NCBI GenBank assembly: GCA_937949615.1
Contig: CALEDQ010000013.1
Span: forward strand, 1-64,000
DNA from: an uncultured bacterium
GTDB taxonomy: Bacteria > Muiribacteriota > Ozemobacteria > Ozemobacterales > Ozemobacteraceae
DNA: 64,000 nucleotides
Direction of reading: 5' to 3'
Shown: positions 48,843-57,819 of the stretch, in pieces
Numbering within the stretch: the first letter of the stretch is position 1
Layout of the letters: every line of letters starts with the position of its first letter
Translations under genes and position numbers: made by a program
Notes under the pieces: generated by a model
What the model was told of the DNA's origin: nothing
What the model saw: the letters and a program-made list of their open reading frames with translations, nothing else
The model's database searches: none

Positions 48843-50108
48843 TTGTCTGAGGAAGCCTGCAAAACCATCTGGAACTTTGTTCCGCCAGCAAAATTCAAGC
48901 TTCCCGCCGAACCTGCTTCACGTAAGGCCCGGTCGTTTTTTCAGCGGCTTTTTCCGGGGATCAGGAACGAAGACAGTGAAAGCGGTCATGAAGCGGTGCA
49001 GAGCGAGCTTAAAAATGCGCCTGGCGCTCTTGTTGACTGGCTGGCGCCCTTTCCCTCATGGTCGCAGGCTGCAACAGCGATTGAAGAAACCCTGTCACCA
49101 TGGCTTGAAGATGAGATACCTGACGGCAACTCGATGGTTATGGTTGCCCCCTATGGCAGCGGTCTCGGCAAAATGCTCGCAGCCCTTGCCGAAAAGAATC
49201 ACTGGCGGGTTCTGGCAGCTCCCGATTACAGGATTTTGCGAAGTCGTGATTTCAGCTGGTTGGCTGATCTGCCTTTAAACTCTGAGTCAACGGTGGTCAT
49301 ACCCAGGCTCGAAGAATTTTTTCTGCGGCATTTTAACGGTCTCGAACATCTCAGAAAATTTGTCGAGAAAATCTTTAAGGCCAATAGTCGTTATATAATC
49401 GGTTGTAACAGCTGGCTGTGGCATTATATCGCTTCGGCCATGCACCTTGGCGACAGTTTCAGCCGCGTCTGTTATCTGCAGAGCCTGCAGGCGCAGGACC
49501 TGCAACAGCTCTTCTGCTGGCTTGAATCGCAGCAGAATCATCGGCCGACTGTTTTCAGACAGGCCGACAATGGCAGTTTCGTTCTTCCGCCGGAGCTGAC
49601 CGGCAAGGGCCGGGTCGAGGTGGCAGATAACATCGCCGGTGCAAAAAGCGAATTTCCTTCGTCTTTTCTCAAAAAGCTTGCGGTCGAGTCCCGCGGCATT
49701 CCTCTCGTTGCCTGGGCCATCTGGCGAAACAGTCTGCGTCTCGCGCCTGATGAAGACGTTGCTGAAATTGCCCGTGAAGTTGCGGATAATGATGCAGCTG
49801 CCACGGCTAAGGCCAAAACTATCTGGGTAAAAGCTTTTGAGAATATTGAACTCCCTGTTGTGCCAGAAGGTGCAGGGCAGGCCGATGCATTTCTGCTGCT
49901 TTTTCTGCTGCAGCATGATGGTTTGACTGCCGAAACAATTTTTGCGCTTCTCAACTTCGGAAGAGACCAGCTTATAAGTCTCTTGAACCGGTTACAGAAA
50001 GCCGGTGTTGTAGTATTTGAAAACAATGTCTGGCGTGCAAGCTGGCAGGGTTACCCTGCTATCAGACGCTTTCTCGCCGAACAGGATCATCTGCAGGATG
50101 CAATGTAA
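48843..50108 (+). CDS. Divergent P-loop NTPase-like protein next to MscS
   Basis: The 421-residue cytoplasmic protein has a degenerate Walker A APYGSGLGKM near residue 101 (no Ser/Thr after Lys) and a possible Walker B STVVIPRLEEFF near 142. A helical lid region follows, and a winged-helix-like domain near 365-415 (ALLNFGRDQLISLLNRLQKAGVVVF). It resembles STAND/AAA+ proteins in layout but matches no family I can name. The start is TTG at 48843, with GGGAG about 11 nt upstream, so the exact start is uncertain. Its stop lies 2 bp before the mscS start, which implies joint function, perhaps nucleotide-dependent control of the channel. Confidence 0.65.
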   Translation: MSEEACKTIWNFVPPAKFKLPAEPASRKARSFFQRLFPGIRNEDSESGHEAVQSELKNAPGALVDWLAPFPSWSQAATAIEETLSPWLEDEIPDGNSMVMVAPYGSGLGKMLAALAEKNHWRVLAAPDYRILRSRDFSWLADLPLNSESTVVIPRLEEFFLRHFNGLEHLRKFVEKIFKANSRYIIGCNSWLWHYIASAMHLGDSFSRVCYLQSLQAQDLQQLFCWLESQQNHRPTVFRQADNGSFVLPPELTGKGRVEVADNIAGAKSEFPSSFLKKLAVESRGIPLVAWAIWRNSLRLAPDEDVAEIAREVADNDAAATAKAKTIWVKAFENIELPVVPEGAGQADAFLLLFLLQHDGLTAETIFALLNFGRDQLISLLNRLQKAGVVVFENNVWRASWQGYPAIRRFLAEQDHLQDAM

Positions 50109-50110
50109 AC

Positions 50111-50947
50111 ATGTCACCAGAAAACGTCGGCCCTGAACAGATTTTTCGTGATTTTGACCAGATTCCGTTTTTTTACATTATCTTTCTCGTTCTGGCTGCT
50201 ATTCTTTTAAGCAGTCTCGTTCGCCGCCTGATTCCTTCACTGGCGCGGGTTTTGCCACCGAGATTCAGTTATTATCTGCTGCCGATGATGCCGATTTTCA
50301 GGCTTATGATAACTGGTCTGGCTCTTTTGATGATTGTTCCAACAATCGTCAAGCCGAGTATGCAGAATTTTATCGCATTTTTCGGTGCCATTGGCCTGGC
50401 TCTGGGCTTTGCCTTCAAGGATTTTGCATCGAGCCTGATCGCAGGCATAATTGCAGTTTACGAGCAGCCTTATCGCGTTGGCGACCGTGTAACCATCAAC
50501 GGTGTTTACGGCGAAGTGCAGTCGATCAATCTCAGGGCGCTCAAACTTGTCACGCCTGATGATGACGCGGTGACTATTCCCCATAACTGCATCTGGAACG
50601 GCATGGTAATGAATTCGAACGACGGCTGCCGCGAGCAGCAATGTTCTGCGTTGTTTTACCTGAACCCCGACCACGACGCCGAGATGGTTTGTCAGATTTT
50701 GCAGGATGTTGCGCTCGCGAGCCCATATACGCTGTTTTCGCGACCGATACGCGTTGCCGTTCGCGAAATGCCATGGGCAACCCAGTATCGCATCAGAGCT
50801 TACCCGGTCGACGGGCGCGACGCTTTTGCATACATTTCTGATCTCACATGCCGCGGCAAGGCCGCCCTTCGCGAAGCCGGCCTGAAATTTCCGGCGGCAG
50901 GAGGAATTGCCGGGCAGGCTTATGACGCAACAGATTATGCTGTTTGA
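50111..50947 (+). CDS. MscS-family mechanosensitive channel
   Basis: The 278-residue protein has three membrane helices (about residues 18-38, 55-78, 85-120). The third carries the pore signature FIAFFGAIGLALGFAFKDFASSLIAG. The beta domain follows (QPYRVGDRVTINGVYGEVQSIN) and then the alpha-beta C-terminal vestibule. Length matches E. coli MscS (286). It opens on membrane tension to release solutes in osmotic downshock. It is paired tightly with the upstream P-loop protein gene, an unusual arrangement. Confidence 0.9.
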   Translation: MSPENVGPEQIFRDFDQIPFFYIIFLVLAAILLSSLVRRLIPSLARVLPPRFSYYLLPMMPIFRLMITGLALLMIVPTIVKPSMQNFIAFFGAIGLALGFAFKDFASSLIAGIIAVYEQPYRVGDRVTINGVYGEVQSINLRALKLVTPDDDAVTIPHNCIWNGMVMNSNDGCREQQCSALFYLNPDHDAEMVCQILQDVALASPYTLFSRPIRVAVREMPWATQYRIRAYPVDGRDAFAYISDLTCRGKAALREAGLKFPAAGGIAGQAYDATDYAV

Positions 50948-51085
50948 ATTTTGTGCACTATTCATCGCTTTGAAAAGATCATGCACCAGGTCAGGGCCGC
51001 GGTCAGGTAATTTTTTGCAATTTTTCACTAAATGTCGCGATTTATTCAGGCCATGCTTTTGGAGCAATTGTGAGATACAAGAAAC

Positions 51086-52108
51086 ATGAATGAAATTATT
51101 ACCAGTGATTTTCCGGATCGCGTGACTGCAGAAGATAATAAAAAGGTCAGAAGAACCTGCTTTTCGCATCTCTGGAGCTTTTTCTGCTCATCCACCTTTT
51201 TGCTTACCGGCATCGGCTTTGCGGTAACTCTGGCGCTGCTCGGTGCCACCCGTAATTATGGGCTGGCTTCCGGGTTCGCTTTTATTTACGCATTCTTCTG
51301 GCAGCGGCGTGCGACCCGCCAGGGCTGTTTCATGCCGATTTTCATTTTCATGGCATTCTTCACCTGGCAGATTCTGGTGGTTGGGGCGCTGGTCTATAAT
51401 ACCGGCCTTTACCGGCAGATCGATTTTGTTAAGCTGCGCAGTGACCTGAAGCGTGAGGCTCCGGAACTCTATGAGTTTGGCGAAAAGGTCGTCAACACCA
51501 TCGGTATCAGAGGGCAGGGCGTGATAACCAATGTTCTCGATGCAGCCAGAAGCGCCGTGGCAGAGTTTACCCTCGACCCCGAAGAAAAACGCCTGATCGA
51601 GCTTGAACGCGCTTTTCAGGAAAATCCCGGCAGTGCTTCTACGGTCATGGCTCTCGCCGAAGCCTACGCCGCCAGATCGGATCTCGCGTCAATAAAGCTG
51701 GCATCGGCTCTTTACGAAGCTCTTGTCGAGGTCGAACCGAACGATACCTGCCTGGCCGCCCTCGCGGATTGCTACGCACGACTGCTGCGGCCGGATATGG
51801 CCTTTGCCACCGCAGCCAGGCGCGCCTGGCTGCCGCAGGCGCCGCTTGACCGGGTTGCCCGTCAGCTCGCTCTGCTGGCAATAACCGCCAATGATCTGCC
51901 GCGCGGTATATCTGAACTCGAAAAGCTTCTACTGGTGCCGACGGCCGAAGAGCCGGAAATTAAGCTGCTGCTGGCCGGCCTGAATCATGATTCGGGCAAC
52001 GACGAAAGAGCCATGCTGCTGCTGAATGAAATAATCGCTGAAGTGCCGGCCGGGTTTGCAACCGCTCAGCAGGCCGCAAAGCTGCAGCAGATATGGCAGG
52101 CGAAATAA
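51086..52108 (+). CDS. Membrane protein with TPR-like repeats
   Basis: The 340-residue protein has two to three N-terminal membrane segments (about residues 30-50, 54-74 and 85-105). A soluble helical solenoid follows (about 165-340), with TPR-like repeats such as PGSASTVMALAEAYAARSDL and VEPNDTCLAALADCYARLL. It probably presents the TPR scaffold in the periplasm or cytoplasm to other proteins. The next gene starts 1 bp after its stop codon, so it forms a pair with the large coiled-coil protein. No catalytic motif is seen. Confidence 0.75.
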   Translation: MNEIITSDFPDRVTAEDNKKVRRTCFSHLWSFFCSSTFLLTGIGFAVTLALLGATRNYGLASGFAFIYAFFWQRRATRQGCFMPIFIFMAFFTWQILVVGALVYNTGLYRQIDFVKLRSDLKREAPELYEFGEKVVNTIGIRGQGVITNVLDAARSAVAEFTLDPEEKRLIELERAFQENPGSASTVMALAEAYAARSDLASIKLASALYEALVEVEPNDTCLAALADCYARLLRPDMAFATAARRAWLPQAPLDRVARQLALLAITANDLPRGISELEKLLLVPTAEEPEIKLLLAGLNHDSGNDERAMLLLNEIIAEVPAGFATAQQAAKLQQIWQAK

Positions 52109-52109
52109 T

Positions 52110-55100
52110 ATGAAAAAAACTTACAATAAATGGCTTGCAGCTTCACTGTTTCCTCTGTTTATGGCTTTTTCGCCGCTGCTGGCTGAAAATATCAGCAATG
52201 ATGAGCTGATTGCAAGCGCCATGGCTGTGGCAGAGGGCAGAGCCACTCCCCGCCAGCAAGCGATCGCCTTTTCCTGCAATGACCGGATCAACAATCTGGC
52301 TTTGACCGGCAAAATCGACAACAGTGTCTATCAGACCAATCAGGAAGTTTTTGTCAGAAAAAATGACGAACTGATTCGCCAGGCTGCTGAAAAAAGCGGC
52401 ATGGCAGTTGAGCCGCCCAAAAAGCAGACCAGAGACTACAAAGCCGGAACCGACACCGACCGGCAGCTTCTCGGGTCTGGCAGCGAACTTACGGTTCAGA
52501 ACGTCAAAGACGCCCGCAATAATTATAATCAGGCGGTGGCCGGCTATCTCAAAGAGGCCGGCGTCAAGGCTGACAGTGACGCAAACTGGGCAGCCAGGCT
52601 GACTACCGATATTATGCCATCGCCGCATCAGATGAAGCCTGATGCCTTTCGCGAAGCGACCGGCTATATCAATTCGCAGGGCGGTCTGGCTTATAACGAC
52701 CCCGAAGCCGCAATACTTGAGCTCGATCTCGATAAAGGCAGAACCTCTCTGACTGCTTCCGAGGTGGTGGCCTATCATAATGAGATGCAGCACAAAATCA
52801 AGGACATGAGCAATGAAGTCAGGCGCCTGCAGCAGGAAAAAGCCGGCGTTACCGACCCGGCAAGGCTCGAAAATCTCGATGCCGAGATCAGAAAACACAC
52901 CGCCTTCATGAGCAAATATATCGCTCGTGATAACACGGTCGCTGACCTTCTGATAAAAGAAACTGCGGCCCGTGAAAGCCAGAAAAGCCAGAAAAGCCAG
53001 AAAAGCCAGAAAAGCCAGAAAAGCCAGAAAAGCGGGCGCGATAAACGTGCCGATTCAGGCCTGAACGAAGGTGATTATGAGCGCAAGTCTTCGACTCTGG
53101 TAGAAGAATCGCAGCAGCGCAATGCCTCAAAACAGGCGATCAGGGGCGAAGCCGCCGTCGGCGCCATGAATGAACAGCTGGCGGTCAAGGCGACCCGCCG
53201 GGTTAATGACGCCATTGCCGGTCTGGCAACTGCCGACGACAATAAAACCCGGGCCGGCGAAATAATCGCCGCAAATCTGAAGAAGCTTCCGGTTGCCCGA
53301 CAGACTCAGGCGATTGCCGATCTAGAGGTGAAATACGGCGAAACAATGGCCAAAAGTGTCGCCGGCGAACTTAAAAAACAGCAGCAGACAAAATCGACCG
53401 CAGGCGATCGACCCGGCCCTGCGGTGAACTCAGGTCGAAAGCAGAGTATCTGTGCCGGACTCGGTCTGGTCAGTACCGCCCTGAACGTGCGTAATCAGTA
53501 TGCCGAAGGCAAAAGCACCACCGAAATTCTCTGGAACATGTCTTTTGCCGGCGACCTCGAAACGGTCAGCCGCGAAACTTCTGATTATACCGGTCGTGAA
53601 ATCGAGAGACTCCGGCAGAAATACCGTGCTGCCGGCGAAGACCCCGAATCGACAGCCACGAAGCTGAAAATTCTGGCTGAAGCATCGATCAAGGGCACGA
53701 TTCACGGTTCGCTGACCGGCAGCTACGAACTGTTTAAAACAGCTTCAAAGGGGGTTGCCGGCGCGGCGCTGACTGCCGGCGATTCGGCGCTTTTTCTTGT
53801 CGGTGAAGCTCTCGATACCGGCAATGTTCTCGATCAGGCGCTGGCTGAGATGAAGGCCCAGAACATGGAACAGTCGGTGCAGAATGCGAAAGCCGCACGA
53901 TTTGGCCGCCAGGCCGTGTCTGAGCTGAAACGCCTGGCAGCAGAAGCCGGGTCTCTTAAATCGTTTCTCGAGCAGAATGTTCGATCAGCACGCCTGTTTT
54001 GCCGTGATGCCGATAGCCGGCTCTACGAACTGGCTTCTCTGATGCGTCAGAGAACCGAAGCTGGTGAAATTGCCAAAACTGTCAATCTGCCCGAACTGGA
54101 AAAAGAACTGCTTAAAAAAATCGCGGCGGCCGACCGGGAAATCGCCGTTCTGAATCAGCAGGCGGAAGCTGCCCTGAAAACACTGCAGGGTGATGAGCCC
54201 GGCGCGGCCGAGAAGACCGCCAGAGCAATGCGTGGTGCCGCTGATCAGCAGCGTTCACAGCTTGAGTCGATCGGGGCTGAACTTGAAAAAATGCTCGGAA
54301 TCGTTGCCGGGCCGGATGATAAAATGCTGCGCGAAACGGCCGCTGCCATCAGCGCGCAACTTATCGAGCAGAGCGAGAAGGCGAAGACGAATGCCGAATC
54401 CATGCGGAAAAACGAAGCTCTGTATAAAAAGGCCCTGGCCGACTTCGACAGTCTGAAAAACCGGCTAGAAGAGGCTGAGAGCTTTTTTGCCGATAAGCGT
54501 CAGGCCAACGAAGGCGACTGGATGGTTATCAAATCCGACATCAGGCGGATCGCCCGGCCGGATGGCCGCATGCCGGAAGACTTTTTCGCCGAGGTCGGAA
54601 CGCTCGAGCGCCTGCCGGACAAGATTAAAAGCGATATTGCCCGGCTTAAAATCCCGGCCGGCAGTTCAGATGCCATTGCAGAAAGTCAGCCCGAAAACGA
54701 AGAGCGGGTGGTGAAGCTGGCATCTTCGCTTCAGGCCGCCACAGATGCGCTGAGCAGGTTATATGCGGCGATCAAAAAAATTGAAGCCGCCGCTGTGCCG
54801 CCGCCGAAGCAGGCGTCTGATGTCAGAATCAATGCCCCCCGGAATGCCTTCGTCGGCGATTCGGTGCAGTTCAGGGCCGATCTGCCGGCGGCAGTTTCTG
54901 TCGGTCTGAGCGTCGGTGCGAGCGTCAGACCTGCTGTCAGGTTTGATCCATACGATGGTCATGACCCCGAATCCGTTGAGGGCATGATGGCTCTGCAGGC
55001 GTATAAGCGGGCCTATGAGGCCGGGCAGGCCGAAGAGTATGTCGCGGAAAAAACTGGTCAGAAACCATCTGGCGCGAGTGTGCCGGTGTTTGAATGGTTT

Positions 55101-55397
55101 TTTGACGACAACAGCGGCGCGGGCAATAACAGAGGTAACCCCATCAGCCATGTTTTCGCCAACCCCGGCTCTTATAATGTTCTGGTGAAGGTTTACGCGG
55201 CAAATAATTTTTCAGCACCGCTGGCAGCCGGAAAAACCCTGATCAACATTGCAGCTAGAGAGCCGCAGGTCAAAGAACCGCCGCCGTCACAGCCGACCGG
55301 AGAAAAACTGCTGCCCTGCGGTCATCGCCCGGGCGAGTGCCCGAACCCGAAGCCGCTCAAATGCATGCTGCACTCAGGAGAAATCAGCACCCGTTAA
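52110..55397 (+). CDS. Large secreted coiled-coil protein with PKD-like C-terminus
   Basis: The 1095-residue precursor has a signal peptide (about residues 1-24, ending PLLAEN). Most of the chain is predicted coiled coil, charged and alternating (for example QAEAALKTLQGDEPGAAEKT). At about residue 290 a Ser-Gln-Lys tract is encoded by a 9-bp tandem repeat. A PKD-like domain lies near 910-1050 (FVGDSVQFRADLP, then HVFANPGSYNVLVKVY), interrupted by an insertion. A Cys-rich tail (CGHRPGECP) ends the protein. The PKD fold suggests binding to surface polymers. It is translated right after the TPR protein (1-bp gap), so the two may form one envelope assembly. No family is recognised for the body. 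Confidence 0.75.
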   Translation: MKKTYNKWLAASLFPLFMAFSPLLAENISNDELIASAMAVAEGRATPRQQAIAFSCNDRINNLALTGKIDNSVYQTNQEVFVRKNDELIRQAAEKSGMAVEPPKKQTRDYKAGTDTDRQLLGSGSELTVQNVKDARNNYNQAVAGYLKEAGVKADSDANWAARLTTDIMPSPHQMKPDAFREATGYINSQGGLAYNDPEAAILELDLDKGRTSLTASEVVAYHNEMQHKIKDMSNEVRRLQQEKAGVTDPARLENLDAEIRKHTAFMSKYIARDNTVADLLIKETAARESQKSQKSQKSQKSQKSQKSGRDKRADSGLNEGDYERKSSTLVEESQQRNASKQAIRGEAAVGAMNEQLAVKATRRVNDAIAGLATADDNKTRAGEIIAANLKKLPVARQTQAIADLEVKYGETMAKSVAGELKKQQQTKSTAGDRPGPAVNSGRKQSICAGLGLVSTALNVRNQYAEGKSTTEILWNMSFAGDLETVSRETSDYTGREIERLRQKYRAAGEDPESTATKLKILAEASIKGTIHGSLTGSYELFKTASKGVAGAALTAGDSALFLVGEALDTGNVLDQALAEMKAQNMEQSVQNAKAARFGRQAVSELKRLAAEAGSLKSFLEQNVRSARLFCRDADSRLYELASLMRQRTEAGEIAKTVNLPELEKELLKKIAAADREIAVLNQQAEAALKTLQGDEPGAAEKTARAMRGAADQQRSQLESIGAELEKMLGIVAGPDDKMLRETAAAISAQLIEQSEKAKTNAESMRKNEALYKKALADFDSLKNRLEEAESFFADKRQANEGDWMVIKSDIRRIARPDGRMPEDFFAEVGTLERLPDKIKSDIARLKIPAGSSDAIAESQPENEERVVKLASSLQAATDALSRLYAAIKKIEAAAVPPPKQASDVRINAPRNAFVGDSVQFRADLPAAVSVGLSVGASVRPAVRFDPYDGHDPESVEGMMALQAYKRAYEAGQAEEYVAEKTGQKPSGASVPVFEWFFDDNSGAGNNRGNPISHVFANPGSYNVLVKVYAANNFSAPLAAGKTLINIAAREPQVKEPPPSQPTGEKLLPCGHRPGECPNPKPLKCMLHSGEISTR
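52981..53034 (+). repeat. 9-bp tandem repeat encoding Gln-Lys-Ser
   Basis: Six units AGAAAAGCC (the last ends in G) follow a partial unit at 52975-52980. Copy changes would not shift frame. Confidence 0.85.
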
Positions 55398-55412
55398 CAG
55401 GGTGACAGAGCA

Positions 55413-57791
55413 CTAGCGGCCGGGTGCAGCTTTATTTTTCGCAGTTTTTTCAAGCTTCTGGCGGTTTTCTGCTTTTCTGAGGGCCATGTTGAGCTCGGTC
55501 TTTGTGTAGCCGAACTTTTTCATCAGAGTATCGAGATACTGCTGCTCTTCGGGCGAAACTTCGCCGTCGGCCATCGCCATGCTGACGGCGGCTTCGAAGA
55601 GTTCTATTGCTTCTTTGCGGGTTTCGGGTTCAGGTATGAAAAGCTCACCCTGACGCATCGATTCAACTATGCCATCGAGCATATTTTCGGGCATTGCGAA
55701 ACGGGCGGCGAAATTTTTAAGCAGGTTCATTTCGGCAGGGTCGATCTTGCCATCGGCAAGCAGCATCTTTGCCGCCATCGACACCATGTCGCGGCCGGAT
55801 CTGACGTTTTTCTGCTCTGCCTGCTCTCTTTTGACTTCGATGACGACCTTTTCCATCAGCTGACGCTTGCGGGCAATAATGTCGATGTATTCCTGACTTT
55901 TCTCGTTGATGGTTTTTTCGAGAATCCATTCGCTGCCGTCATTCAGAATAGTGTTGCAGTAATTACAGCTGATGGCGAAATTTGAGGTCAGCGGGCCGCC
56001 GCACTTACGGCAGTGGGCGCTGCTGAGGGTGCTGTTTATATTGGTTTTCATGCCTTTCTGGCGCACAAGAACCAGAACATCGCGGCGCGGCCGGCTGAAA
56101 CGGTGCAGTGCCGGTTCGCGGCCTTCGGGAGTGATTTCAACTGGTATGCCGCTCCAGACAAGCAGCACGTAAAGGCGCTCAACCTTGTCGGTTAAGGTAA
56201 TCGCCTTGAGGGTGGCCGAGGCAAACGAAACGTTCTCCATGTATGAGTAGTTTTTTACGCCTTTGAGACCGAATTTAAAGAATTCGCAGGCTTTTTCGGT
56301 GGCGAAACGCAGCATTGGTTCCATGATGCGTTTGCGTTCTACCAGTCTGAGCATCCAGAAAATGACGGCCGAGCGGTCTTCGACCTGCTGAATGGTAAAG
56401 CCAGGATCTGATGCGACGAGATCGTTCCAGCCGGGCACCAGGCGCGGGTTGGCGTATTCCCATTCGCAGGCCTGCGTGATCTGCGAAAGCACCCAGTCGT
56501 AATGACCGGAGCGGATGAACGATGAACAGACGGGGCAGACGGTTGCCTGGCCGATTTCGATCGGATTGCCGCAGTTCGGGCAGTTGCCTTCAAGCAGGCC
56601 CGGCTTCTGCAGAGTTTTGGCCGATGGGCGGCGAATGAACGACCAGAATTCGCTGATTGCCTGGTTCTGGTTTTCGGCATTGAGAGTCTCGCCGGTGACG
56701 ATGTCGATCGCGGTTTCGACCGCTTCAGCGGTTACCAGAACGTGCACCTCGTCGAAGCTGCCATCAGAGGTGACGCGGGCGATCTGCACCGTCTGAATCT
56801 TCACTTCGGGACAGCTGAATTTGACGCCGGCTTCCTTCTGCTCTTCGACCCGGCAGCGGAACTGCTCGTAAAGGGCGTCAGAAACCATCGCCTGAATCGT
56901 TTCGATTTTGTGGTCGTAACAGGCCTGATGAATTTTTTCGAAGGCGACGCAGAATTTGTCGATGAAAGCTTCGGGGCTGAATTTCGGGTCGCGCTGCCTG
57001 ATCGCCGCAATTGCCCGTTTAATTTCACTCTTCTCCTGAATTTCGAGCATTGCCGAAAGAACGCCACGGGGCCGGCCGGTCGGCTGCAGGGGCACCTCTT
57101 CGTCATCCGTTATTCCGAGACTGGCTTCTTTTACCTTTGACCAGCTGTCGGCCAGCGCTTCGATTTCGGGGCCGATGATCGACCACAGGTCTTTTTTAAG
57201 CAGGTTGGTGGCCGGTGCGGTCTTTTTCTGCTGTGTGCTGCTGAGGCGCGACAGAATTCTGACTTCGCGGCCGGCATAGCGACTCTGCAGGGCATTGTTC
57301 GCTCTGATGGCGAACAGGTGACACATCGGCAGCATCAGAATGAAAATTGCCGGCTTCTGCAGAAAATACCAGCTGCCGGCGATCAGCATAAGCCCGATCA
57401 GCGTCAGCCCAGCGTTGCCGATGCGATTCTGATGCCAGAAAAAGACCGGCGTGACAAAGGCCGGCAGCATGATCAGCGATTCAAGCGGGGCGATGAAAAA
57501 GTAGAAAAAACAGAAAAACAGTGAGGCGCCATACGCCAGATAGACGATCGGTTCGAGCCGTTCTATCGCTCTGACGATTATAAAGCCGATAATCAGAAAA
57601 AAACAAAGAAATGAAACGTCGGGCGAAAAATAATGGGAGTATGACTGCGGCGGGCCTTTCAGCTCAAACACCGAAACCATCGTCGGCACAACGAAATCAT
57701 CGGTGATCGTCTCGAAATAGTAGGCCATGAACGCCGCCATCATCAGCGTCATGACAAAAAATATGTAAAAGGATTCTTTTTCAATTTTCAT
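55413..57791 (-). CDS. Membrane protein with Tim44-like, zinc-ribbon and TerB-like domains
   Basis: The 792-residue protein has about five N-terminal membrane helices (residues 10-170). A Tim44-like region follows (about 285-370: FSPEAFIDKFCVAFEKI), then two zinc ribbons (CPNCGNP ... CPVC near 402-420 and CRKCGGP ... CNYC near 595-615). A TerB-like helical domain lies at the C-terminus (about 665-775, with ADGKIDPAEMNLLKNFA and ADGEVSPEEQQYLDTL). It faces the cytoplasm with its soluble part. The TerB module also occurs at the N-terminus of the MoxR ATPase at 4494-5873. Function is unknown; a membrane stress or tellurite-type role is only a guess. It is convergent with the large coiled-coil protein gene. 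Confidence 0.75.
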   Translation of the reverse strand: MKIEKESFYIFFVMTLMMAAFMAYYFETITDDFVVPTMVSVFELKGPPQSYSHYFSPDVSFLCFFLIIGFIIVRAIERLEPIVYLAYGASLFFCFFYFFIAPLESLIMLPAFVTPVFFWHQNRIGNAGLTLIGLMLIAGSWYFLQKPAIFILMLPMCHLFAIRANNALQSRYAGREVRILSRLSSTQQKKTAPATNLLKKDLWSIIGPEIEALADSWSKVKEASLGITDDEEVPLQPTGRPRGVLSAMLEIQEKSEIKRAIAAIRQRDPKFSPEAFIDKFCVAFEKIHQACYDHKIETIQAMVSDALYEQFRCRVEEQKEAGVKFSCPEVKIQTVQIARVTSDGSFDEVHVLVTAEAVETAIDIVTGETLNAENQNQAISEFWSFIRRPSAKTLQKPGLLEGNCPNCGNPIEIGQATVCPVCSSFIRSGHYDWVLSQITQACEWEYANPRLVPGWNDLVASDPGFTIQQVEDRSAVIFWMLRLVERKRIMEPMLRFATEKACEFFKFGLKGVKNYSYMENVSFASATLKAITLTDKVERLYVLLVWSGIPVEITPEGREPALHRFSRPRRDVLVLVRQKGMKTNINSTLSSAHCRKCGGPLTSNFAISCNYCNTILNDGSEWILEKTINEKSQEYIDIIARKRQLMEKVVIEVKREQAEQKNVRSGRDMVSMAAKMLLADGKIDPAEMNLLKNFAARFAMPENMLDGIVESMRQGELFIPEPETRKEAIELFEAAVSMAMADGEVSPEEQQYLDTLMKKFGYTKTELNMALRKAENRQKLEKTAKNKAAPGR

Positions 57792-57819
57792 GACATCGTT
57801 CCTGCCGGATTGTTTTCAG

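Noticed and set aside
52975..53034. Tandem repeat as a possible CRISPR array
   Set aside because: Units are 9 bp, contiguous without spacers and inside a reading frame.
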